A stretch of 34,124 nucleotides of DNA, taken from Paracoccaceae bacterium (GTDB taxonomy: Bacteria; Pseudomonadota; Alphaproteobacteria; Rhodobacterales; Rhodobacteraceae). Under the pieces are notes generated by a model. That model was not told the origin of the DNA. It saw only the letters and a program-made list of their open reading frames with translations, and searched no databases. How positions within the stretch are numbered: the stretch's first letter is position 1; every line of letters starts with the position of its first letter. Position numbers and translations under genes: made by a program. The stretch covers positions 1 to 34,124 of the forward strand of contig JAPOVX010000116.1 of assembly GCA_026707935.1 (NCBI GenBank). The letters are read 5' to 3'. This document shows positions 27,690-34,124 of this stretch, piece after piece.

Positions 27690-28292
27690 ATGGGTTATTG
27701 TATAGATCGCTCGATCGTGTTCGTTGGTATGATGGGCGTCGGCAAGACGGCTGTCGGGCGTGCGGTCGCGGGCCGGCTCGGCGTGAGGTTTGCGGACTCG
27801 GACAACGAACTTGAACGCGCCTCCGGAATGACGATTCCGGAAATTTTCTCGGAAAGGGGCGAACAGGTCTTTCGCGATCTCGAGACCAGGGTGATCGAGT
27901 CGCTCTTGATGGGAGAACCGATCGTGCTTTCCGTCGGAGGGGGGGCATTTGTCAGCGACGCCAATCGACGGAACATCATGCAGCGCGGTTTTTCGGTATG
28001 GATCGATGCCGACCCGGATACGATCTGGGATCGCGTCCAGCGTAAGGGCGGTCGTCCGCTGCTGGAAGTCGACGATCCATATTCCGAGTTGAAGCAACTG
28101 TACCGGATGCGGCGTCCGATCTATGCAAAGGCAGATGTCAGTGTGCGGTCGCGCAATGACAGGTCCGTAGACGATATGGCTGCCGCGGTCGTGCGAATGC
28201 TTGTCGAAACGGTGGGAAGCGGCGTGTCCCTGGGTCGCGACAACGAGCGGATACACCAGGTGGATCGCAAAACCTGCGTTCCGCCGGAGTGA
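27690..28292 (+). CDS. aroK: Shikimate kinase
   Basis: The 200-residue enzyme phosphorylates shikimate at the 3-hydroxyl with ATP, in aromatic amino-acid synthesis. Walker A is GMMGVGKT at 13-20, the shikimate-binding DSD is at 36-38, R62 follows in VFRDLE, GGG at 83-85, and the lid region has KGGRPLLE. ATG 27690 follows GAGGGGCGGA; an upstream in-frame GTG at 27678 and a 27600 GTG are less likely. A C-terminal extension of about 25 residues beyond the kinase fold (SGVSLGRDNERIHQ and on) is not conserved in my recollection. aroB follows after 76 bases and the two form the usual aroKB pair. Confidence 0.95.
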   Translation: MGYCIDRSIVFVGMMGVGKTAVGRAVAGRLGVRFADSDNELERASGMTIPEIFSERGEQVFRDLETRVIESLLMGEPIVLSVGGGAFVSDANRRNIMQRGFSVWIDADPDTIWDRVQRKGGRPLLEVDDPYSELKQLYRMRRPIYAKADVSVRSRNDRSVDDMAAAVVRMLVETVGSGVSLGRDNERIHQVDRKTCVPPE

Positions 28293-28368
28293 TGCATTCG
28301 GGAATCCGGAATTCGACCCGAGTCACTCCGGCAGGCGATCACGCGGGACCTTGCGGGGGAATCGCCAG

Positions 28369-29487
28369 ATGATGAAGACGGTTCGGGTCGAACTCGGCCC
28401 CCGAACGTACGAAATCATGATCGGACCGCGACTTATCGAGTCAGCTGGCGAGATCATGCGTCCTTGCCTCGTCGGGAGGCGCGTGGCCGTCATCACCGAC
28501 AGACCCACGGGCGGCCTTTACCTGGAAAGGCTCGAGGCGTCACTCGCTGCTGCGGGGATCGAATCCGTCAGCCTGACACTTGCACAAGGAGAAGGAACGA
28601 AATCATGGGAATCTGTCCGCCTTGCGACCGACTGGCTGCTTTCGGAGCGAATTGAACGGGAGGACACGGTCGTTGCGCTCGGTGGTGGCGTAATCGGCGA
28701 TACGGCCGGGTTCGTTGCCGCGATCACCCTGAGGGGAATACGTTACATTCAAATCCCGACGACCCTGTTGGCGCAGGTTGACAGTTCGGTCGGTGGAAAG
28801 ACCGGGATCAATTCCCGTCATGGAAAAAACCTGGTCGGTGCGTTTCACCAGCCTGTCCTCGTACTCGCGGACACTTCCCTTCTTGCATCTCTCGCGCGCC
28901 GGGACCTGCTGGCTGGATATTCCGAGGTCGTAAAGTATGGACTGTTGGGGAGTGCGGATTTCTTCAACTGGCTGGAACTCAACGGCAGGCATGTCGTCTC
29001 GGGCAGCGAAACACATCTCGTTGAAGGGGTCGCCACGTCGTGCGAATTGAAAGCGGAACTCGTCTCGCGGGACGAGGCCGAATTCGGTGATCGCGCGCTG
29101 CTCAACCTTGGTCACACTTTTGGTCATGCCCTGGAAGCCGCGACCGGGTACTCTGACCGATTGTTGCATGGGGAAGCAGTGTCGATCGGTTGCGGCCTCG
29201 CGTTCGATCTCTCGGTGCGCCTGGACCTCTGTCCTCCCGAGGACCGCGACAGGGTCCGGCGTCACTTCCTCGAAATGGGAATGAAGGCCAGCATTTCTGA
29301 TGTCCCGGGCGACCTCCCCGATACGGATACGCTGATCAAGCTGATGGGCCGGGACAAGAAAGTCAGGCAGGGCCGGAACCGTCTCGTTCTGGTCCGGGGA
29401 ATCGGGCGCGCATTCGTCGAATCCCGGGTCGAGTTGGCCGAGATCAGATCGATTCTGGAAGAGGCCTGCGAGAGCGGGAGCGGGTGA
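28369..29487 (+). CDS. aroB: 3-dehydroquinate synthase
   Basis: The 372-residue NAD- and metal-dependent enzyme turns DAHP into 3-dehydroquinate, the second shikimate-pathway step. Signatures are VVALGGGVIGDTAGFVAA (nucleotide binding), IQIPTTLLAQVDSSVGGKTG, GKNLVGAFHQP, YSEVVKYG and LNLGHTFGHALE with the metal-binding histidines, then HGEAVSIG. GGGGGAATCGCCAG precedes the doubled ATG at 28369/28372, so the exact start is uncertain by one codon; the open frame back to 28201 overlaps aroK and is not family-like. It converges with the radical SAM gene, with only 15 bases between the stops. Confidence 0.97.
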   Translation: MMKTVRVELGPRTYEIMIGPRLIESAGEIMRPCLVGRRVAVITDRPTGGLYLERLEASLAAAGIESVSLTLAQGEGTKSWESVRLATDWLLSERIEREDTVVALGGGVIGDTAGFVAAITLRGIRYIQIPTTLLAQVDSSVGGKTGINSRHGKNLVGAFHQPVLVLADTSLLASLARRDLLAGYSEVVKYGLLGSADFFNWLELNGRHVVSGSETHLVEGVATSCELKAELVSRDEAEFGDRALLNLGHTFGHALEAATGYSDRLLHGEAVSIGCGLAFDLSVRLDLCPPEDRDRVRRHFLEMGMKASISDVPGDLPDTDTLIKLMGRDKKVRQGRNRLVLVRGIGRAFVESRVELAEIRSILEEACESGSG

Positions 29488-29502
29488 GCCCCCGCTTTGA
29501 AA

Positions 29503-30474
29503 TCATGAAGAGCAACTGGCTCCACCCAGGACGCAGAATTTCGCGCAATGCGGGTGATTGAGCCGGACAGGAGCAACGGATTCTGCAAGGGTGCGCCCAA
29601 GTTCGAATTCGGGAGAATAGGGCAAGAGCGTACAGGCGACGACAACCGGTCCGGGTGCGCCCTTGCGTTTGACGACCATTCGTGACTTCGCACACATGAC
29701 GCTGTCGGGCGACTTGCCCAGGATTCTCCAGCACGATTCCGTGATTTCCGGAACATCGAGCGATCCGTCCATTTCCGGAAACAGCACCATTTCCGAGGGT
29801 TTCCACGCGTCGATCGCGAATCCATTCCTTTCAAACAACTCTTGATATCCTTCGCGGGATTGTGAGTCCGATTCGCCCCAAAGCGTCCTTCCGGCCGCCG
29901 TCATCCTGATTCCGGTATCGGCAAGCCAGCGCATGCCAGCGAGACTGGCTTTGAAACTCCCGCCGCCGCGCACCAGATCATGGTTTGCTTTCAGGTAATG
30001 ATCGAGGGAAATCCTGAGGGTCAACCGTCCGGGAAATGAAGAATTCAACGTTGCAAGGCCGTCCTGAACCTTTTTTCGCATCATCGGCCGCATGGCGTTG
30101 GTCAGAATCAATACGTGAAAACCCTTTTGCAGGCACAATTCCGTGATCGGGATCATGTCGGGGTTCATGAACGGTTCGCCGCCGGTGAAGGCGGTTTCCT
30201 CCGTAGGCCAGTTCAGTTCGGAAATCTCGCCGAGGTAGCCGCGAACATCTTCGACCGTAATGTAAACAAGGCGGTCATTGCGTGGTGAACTCTCGATGTA
30301 ACAATTGTGACATGCGATGTTGCAGAGCGTTCCTGTATTGAACCAAAGGGTCCGCAGTTCCTTGAGCGCGACGCTGGCACGTCTTTGGCCATTCCCGGTG
30401 ATTTCGGGATCACTGAATTTCGGTACGAAATCAGTGTGCTCGAACCGTGCGTTGAGGATGAGTGAATCTTCCAT
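29503..30474 (-). CDS. Radical SAM protein with C-terminal cysteine-rich (SPASM/twitch-like) region
   Basis: The 323-residue protein has the radical-SAM motif C51-x3-C55-x2-C58 (CNIACHNC) and a TGGEP strand at 97-101 that binds SAM. The C-terminal third carries further cysteines, C248, C261, C281, C310, C314 and C321, compatible with an auxiliary Fe-S cluster of the SPASM or twitch type, which occurs in peptide-modifying and cofactor-building enzymes. Its substrate is not evident: no small precursor peptide gene with a ribosome site is seen next to it. It is divergent from zwf across 334 bases and converges with aroB. Confidence 0.88.
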   Translation of the reverse strand: MEDSLILNARFEHTDFVPKFSDPEITGNGQRRASVALKELRTLWFNTGTLCNIACHNCYIESSPRNDRLVYITVEDVRGYLGEISELNWPTEETAFTGGEPFMNPDMIPITELCLQKGFHVLILTNAMRPMMRKKVQDGLATLNSSFPGRLTLRISLDHYLKANHDLVRGGGSFKASLAGMRWLADTGIRMTAAGRTLWGESDSQSREGYQELFERNGFAIDAWKPSEMVLFPEMDGSLDVPEITESCWRILGKSPDSVMCAKSRMVVKRKGAPGPVVVACTLLPYSPEFELGRTLAESVAPVRLNHPHCAKFCVLGGASCSS

Positions 30475-30808
30475 CGTCGACCTTGTTCAACCAGACGTTC
30501 CTTGGCGATCATTAGATCGTATTCTGCCCGAAATCACCTGAAAGCCGCAAACATCGCGGGTTTCCGAAGCCGCTCCGATTGGCATCGATTGCTGCGAATG
30601 GTCCGCTCGTCCAGAATCGTTTGTGGGTGCATACAGGCTCGGCCCGACGAATTCCACTGCGCACGCACGCAACGGTCAAGTGTTGTCTAAATTCGGACGC
30701 GCCTTTCCGGGCTTACGACACGATAGGCGTTCGAAACGTTGCACTTGCATGAACCACCGGACATTGCGATAGCAACCCAACTCTGGTCAATCGCGAGCGT
30801 TTGAACTC
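30475..30808. other. Divergent gap between the radical SAM gene and zwf
   Basis: The 334 bases contain no gene that I can support. Both promoters must lie here. TTGCAT at about 30745 followed after 17 bases by GATAGC is the only suggestion for zwf and is weak. No long dyad is visible. Confidence 0.4.
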
Positions 30809-32257
30809 ATGGTCACCACGGTAATTCCTGTCGAACCGTTCGATCTGGTCATCTTTGGCGGGACCGGCGACCTCGCGAGGCGCAAGCTCTTGCCGGCGCT
30901 GTTTCAAAGATGGCGGGCGAGACAGATGCCGGAAAATGCGCGCGTCATTTGTGTCGGCAGGCAGCCGCTTTCGGATGAATCCTACCGAAGCAGGATCGAG
31001 ACGTCCTTTCGGGAATTCCCTGTTCCGTGCGTCGAAGACCGGGAAGCGTTGGGCGAGTTCCTGAACGGCATTTGCTATGCCCGTGTCGACGTCAACGGAT
31101 CAGATGGATGGAGCGAACTGAGACGCATGCTCAGGCAGGATGTCATTCGGGCGTTTTACCTGTCCGTTGCTCCTTCACTGTTTGGCGTGATTACGGCCAT
31201 GGCCACCGAATGGAAACTTGTCTCGCCTGATTGCCGCATCGTTGTCGAAAAACCGTTTGGCCACGACCTGGCGAGCGCACGCAACCTGAACGCGGAGCTT
31301 TCCGGGCGATTTGACGAACGCCAGATTTACCGTATCGACCACTACCTGGGGAAGGAAACGGTTCAGAACCTGATGGCGCTCCGATTCGGGAATTCCCTGT
31401 TCGAACCCATCTGGAATTCGCAATACGTCGATCACATCCAGATTTCGGTCGCCGAAAGCGGCGGAATCGGAGGAAGAGGCAGCTACTACGACGAGGCCGG
31501 AGCCATGCGGGACATGGTCCAGAATCATCTCATGCAGTTGCTGTGCCTGATTGCAATGGAGCCTCCCGCACAATTTGAAGCCGATGCGATTCGGGATGAA
31601 AAACTCAAGGTTATCAAATCATTGGGACGGGTCGCAAAAGACGACGTTGTCCGTGGCCAGTATCTTTCGGGCCCCGGCGTCGCCAGTTACCGTGACGAGT
31701 GCGGAGATCCCGTGAGCGAAACGGAAAGTTTCGTTGCCCTGAGAGTACATCTTGACAACTGGCGCTGGTCGGGAACGCCGTTCTACCTGAGGACCGGAAA
31801 GAGGCTGCGCTCGACCCTGACCGAGGTGTCAGTGGCGTTCAAGGACCCGGTTCACTGGATCTTCGAGGAACAGGCCAACCGGAAGGGTACCAGCCTGACA
31901 ATTCGCCTTCAGCCCAATGAGGGGATCACCATGCGCATGACCATCAAGGACCCGGGTCCCGGTGGAATGCGATTGACGGAAGTCCCGCTTGACATGACCT
32001 TTGCAGAGGCCCTTGGCAGCAACGCCGAGGCTATGCCCAACGCCTACGAGCGACTGGTGATGGACGTCATACGGGGCAACCAGACGCTGTTCATGCGCGG
32101 GGATGAGGTTGAAGCGGCGTGGGCATGGATTGACCCGATCGCCGCAGGATGGGCCGATCTCCCGGGTGGGTTGTACATGTACGATCCAGGCTCCGACGGT
32201 CCCGTTCAATCGCACGCGCTCCTGCACCGTGACAGGCGCGACTGGCAGGGACTTTGA
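30809..32257 (+). CDS. zwf: Glucose-6-phosphate 1-dehydrogenase
   Basis: The 482-residue enzyme oxidises glucose-6-phosphate to 6-phosphogluconolactone with NADP, the entry to the Entner-Doudoroff and pentose-phosphate routes. The nucleotide-binding site is GGTGDLARRK at 17-26; the catalytic signature RIDHYLGKE begins at R175; EKPFGHD and YYDEAGAMRDMVQNH are further family blocks. The protein is full length. The usual partners pgl and edd do not follow; a tRNA-Gly gene on the opposite strand comes next. ATG 30809 is used; the ribosome site is weak. Confidence 0.97.
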   Translation: MVTTVIPVEPFDLVIFGGTGDLARRKLLPALFQRWRARQMPENARVICVGRQPLSDESYRSRIETSFREFPVPCVEDREALGEFLNGICYARVDVNGSDGWSELRRMLRQDVIRAFYLSVAPSLFGVITAMATEWKLVSPDCRIVVEKPFGHDLASARNLNAELSGRFDERQIYRIDHYLGKETVQNLMALRFGNSLFEPIWNSQYVDHIQISVAESGGIGGRGSYYDEAGAMRDMVQNHLMQLLCLIAMEPPAQFEADAIRDEKLKVIKSLGRVAKDDVVRGQYLSGPGVASYRDECGDPVSETESFVALRVHLDNWRWSGTPFYLRTGKRLRSTLTEVSVAFKDPVHWIFEEQANRKGTSLTIRLQPNEGITMRMTIKDPGPGGMRLTEVPLDMTFAEALGSNAEAMPNAYERLVMDVIRGNQTLFMRGDEVEAAWAWIDPIAAGWADLPGGLYMYDPGSDGPVQSHALLHRDRRDWQGL

Positions 32258-32307
32258 TGCCGGGGTGGGGACGGGTTCGTTCGAGTTGGCAATTCCTGGG
32301 AAAAGGT

Positions 32308-32381
32308 TGGAGCGGGTAACGGGAATCGAACCCGTAACGAAAGCTTGGGAAGCTCGCGTGATACCCTTTCACCATACCCGC
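32308..32381 (-). tRNA. tRNA-Gly (anticodon CCC)
   Basis: The minus strand folds into a 74-nt tRNA: acceptor GCGGGTA pairs with TACCCGC, followed by discriminator T and encoded CCA. The D-stem is GTGA/TCAC, and the anticodon stem CGAGC/GCTTT holds the loop TTCCCAA (anticodon CCC). The T-arm is ACGGG-TTCGATT-CCCGT. The outermost anticodon pair is a C-T mismatch and the next a G-T, the only irregularities. Confidence 0.95.
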
Positions 32382-32392
32382 GCCATGCCGCA

Positions 32393-32420
32393 CAGTTAGC
32401 CAGAAAGAGCTTGCTGTCAA
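32393..32420 (-). promoter_or_regulatory. Promoter of tRNA-Gly
   Basis: On the minus strand a perfect TTGACA lies at 32420-32415, followed after 16 bases by a poor -10 element TAACTG (32398-32393), 11 bases before the tRNA 5' end. A consensus -35 so placed is suggestive of a stable-RNA promoter. Confidence 0.45.
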
Positions 32421-32456
32421 CCTGAACCGTGCAGGTGCGGGGGCAATGCCGGCAGG

Positions 32457-34124
32457 TCAGGGCGACATCTTGCGGCGCCGGGGCCGCGCAGTTCCTGCGG
32501 CCCTGTTCCGTTTCCGGAACCCGATGTTGAAATTGACGCCGGGAATCGAAACCGTGGATTCGAGGACGGGAAATGGTTCGGACCCGTTGGGAATGTCGGA
32601 TGCGTTGACGAAGTGCTCCTGGAATCTCGGTTCGATCGCGGTTTCGACCTTGTGAATTTTCCGGACGGCGGCCTCGATTTCTGCGCGTGCATCGGTATTG
32701 AGCAACGCGATCCTTGCGCCGGTTCCCGCGGCGTTCCCCGCCGATGAAACCTTGTCGATCCGGCAGTCGGGAATCATTCCCAGAACCATGGCATGAAGGG
32801 GAGAAATGTGAGATCCGAATGCGCCAGCCAGCACGATCCGGTCGACCCTGTCGACGCCAAACTTGTCCATCAGCAACCTGGCGCCGGAGTAAAGCGCGGC
32901 CTTGGCCATCTGGACTTCCCTGATGTCACGATTGGTGACCGATACCCGTTGCCTCCCGCCGTCATCGCCCTCGGAAACAAGGTATGAAAAGGTTCGCCCG
33001 TCGAGGAAACAGTTAGGTGATCCCGTCTGTTCCGGCGATCCGATCAGTCCGGAACCGTCCAGGATTCCGGCGAGACGCATTTCCGCCACCAGTTCGATGA
33101 TGCCGGAGCCGCAGATCCCGGTGATGCCCGTGACGGCGATGCTGTCGTGGAAGCCTTCGTCATCCGACCAGAGTTCCGAACCGATAACGCGAAACCGTGG
33201 AAGTCCCGTGTCGCGGTCGATCCGTACCCTTTCTATGGCTCCTGGCGCAGCGCGCTGACCACATGAAATCTGCGCGCCCTCGAAAGCAGGCCCGGTAGGA
33301 GACGAACAGGCGAAGACACGGTTCGAGTTGCCAAGGATGATCTCCGCGTTCGTGCCGACGTCGACGACGAGCACCAGGTCTTTGGAGGTTTGGGGCGACT
33401 CCGAAAGCACCACGCCCGCGGCATCCGCGCCGACATGTCCGGCGATGCAGGGCAAGATATACGTTCGGGTCCCCGGGTTCATTTTCAGACCGAATTCCGA
33501 AGACCTGATGGACCGGGCACCCGAAAACGCCAGGGCAAACGGAGCTTGGCCCAGTTCAACGGGATCAATGCCGAGAAACAGGTGATGCATGACCGGATTG
33601 CAAACCAGTGCAGTATCGAGAATGTGTTCTCGTTCCACTCCGGCTTCCGCGGCGACCTCGCCGATCAGCGCGTTGATCCCCTCGCGGACCGAATCGGTCA
33701 TCTCCGCAGCGCCGCCGGGGTTCATCATCGCGTAGGAAACCCGGCTCATCAGATCCTCGCCAAACCTGATCTGAGGATTCATCATGCCCGACGATGCAAG
33801 GACCGCACCGGTCCTCAGTTCACACAAATGAGCCGCGATCGTGGTTGAACCGAGGTCAATCGCCAGGCCATGGATGTCCCCGTCAAAATACCCCGGCCAG
33901 ATATGCCCGATCGTCTGGTGCGTTCCACCGGTGGTCCGTCGCAGCGTACATGTCACCTTCCAGTCGCCTTTCCTGAGGGCGGGTTGCAATACGCCGAACA
34001 GGTGGGGCTCGACGACAACGCCCGAGATCCCCCACTGGTCCTGAAAACTGCGGGCAATCCGTTCCATATCGCCGGACGGTTCGTGCATGTCCGGTCGTTC
34101 GACCTCTACATAGTAAAGCCGAAC
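32457..34124 (-). CDS. RACo-like ASKHA-family protein (corrinoid activation), partial
   Basis: The frame is open to the right edge, so the 5' part is missing; about 555 codons are visible, ending at TGA 32459-32457. The protein belongs to the ASKHA-type family (DUF4445/RamA-RACo group) that reductively reactivates corrinoid proteins of methyltransferase systems at the cost of ATP. Visible nucleotide-binding blocks are GLAIDLGSTT, LVLVVDVGTNAEIILG, GICGSGIIE and IVLAGAFGSHIS; LPCIAGHVGADAAG is also characteristic. A 2Fe-2S ferredoxin domain that usually leads such proteins would lie in the missing part. The C-terminus carries an unusual basic tail (RKRNRAAGTARPRRRKMSP). The MttB-family fragment at the left edge of the window suits the same physiology. 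Confidence 0.85.
   Translation of the reverse strand, partial: VRLYYVEVERPDMHEPSGDMERIARSFQDQWGISGVVVEPHLFGVLQPALRKGDWKVTCTLRRTTGGTHQTIGHIWPGYFDGDIHGLAIDLGSTTIAAHLCELRTGAVLASSGMMNPQIRFGEDLMSRVSYAMMNPGGAAEMTDSVREGINALIGEVAAEAGVEREHILDTALVCNPVMHHLFLGIDPVELGQAPFALAFSGARSIRSSEFGLKMNPGTRTYILPCIAGHVGADAAGVVLSESPQTSKDLVLVVDVGTNAEIILGNSNRVFACSSPTGPAFEGAQISCGQRAAPGAIERVRIDRDTGLPRFRVIGSELWSDDEGFHDSIAVTGITGICGSGIIELVAEMRLAGILDGSGLIGSPEQTGSPNCFLDGRTFSYLVSEGDDGGRQRVSVTNRDIREVQMAKAALYSGARLLMDKFGVDRVDRIVLAGAFGSHISPLHAMVLGMIPDCRIDKVSSAGNAAGTGARIALLNTDARAEIEAAVRKIHKVETAIEPRFQEHFVNASDIPNGSEPFPVLESTVSIPGVNFNIGFRKRNRAAGTARPRRRKMSP

Noticed and set aside
27519..28256. Long minus-strand frame continuing upstream of the small membrane protein
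   Set aside because: It runs antisense through aroK and has no protein-like character; only the last 44 codons with their own ribosome site are supported.
28201..28368. Upstream extension of aroB
   Set aside because: It overlaps aroK, and the doubled ATG at 28369/28372 gives the normal AroB length with GGGGGAA upstream.

Overview
The window looks like chromosomal DNA from a GC-rich alphaproteobacterium. The evidence is the block rplU-rpmA-obgE-proB-proA, the xerD / small membrane protein / aroK-aroB arrangement, alphaproteobacterial-type tRNA-Ser(CGA) and tRNA-Gly(CCC), frequent GTG starts and tight ATGA overlaps. Genus or family cannot be fixed from the sequence alone. No CRISPR array, rRNA, intact insertion sequence or phage gene was seen.

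The left 14.6 kb is accessory and catabolic. It opens with the 3' end of a trimethylamine-methyltransferase (MttB)-family gene. Facing it are an HpcH/HpaI-type aldolase, a small possibly decayed ORF and a LysR regulator. Divergent from the LysR gene, across a TTAAT-N11-ATTAA LysR box, lies a tightly packed operon: class II aldolase, MocD-like di-iron membrane oxygenase, PanB-fold protein lacking canonical catalytic residues, and a DddP-like M24 metalloenzyme. A MocE-like Rieske ferredoxin follows after a 389-base gap. Together they look like a dedicated pathway in which an oxygenase plus ferredoxin opens a (probably methylated) small substrate and the aldolase-type and M24 enzymes process it. 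The substrate is unknown.

From 7.9 to 14.5 kb, next to tRNA-Ser, is a second unit: a CUT1-type ABC importer (binding protein and two permeases, no ATPase in the window), two different proteins each apparently made of two SnoaL/NTF2-like domains, and a LacI-family regulator between them. A perfect 18-bp palindrome sits directly after a good sigma70-type promoter upstream of the binding-protein gene and is the obvious operator. The genes after the binding protein are coupled by 4-base overlaps.

From 14.7 kb on the genes are mostly housekeeping: a TPR-sulfotransferase; ribosomal proteins L21 and L27; Obg GTPase; proline biosynthesis (proB, proA); lipid A biosynthesis (lpxD) followed by a specialised acyl carrier protein and ketosynthase; a CorC/HlyC-type CBS-domain membrane protein; XerD; shikimate-pathway aroK and aroB; a radical SAM protein with extra cysteines; glucose-6-phosphate dehydrogenase; tRNA-Gly. 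At the right edge is the 3' part of a RACo-like ASKHA protein (reductive activator of corrinoid methyltransferase systems), a functional echo of the MttB fragment at the left edge.

The least described material is the MocD/PanB-like/DddP-like operon and the ABC importer operon with its paired SnoaL-like proteins.
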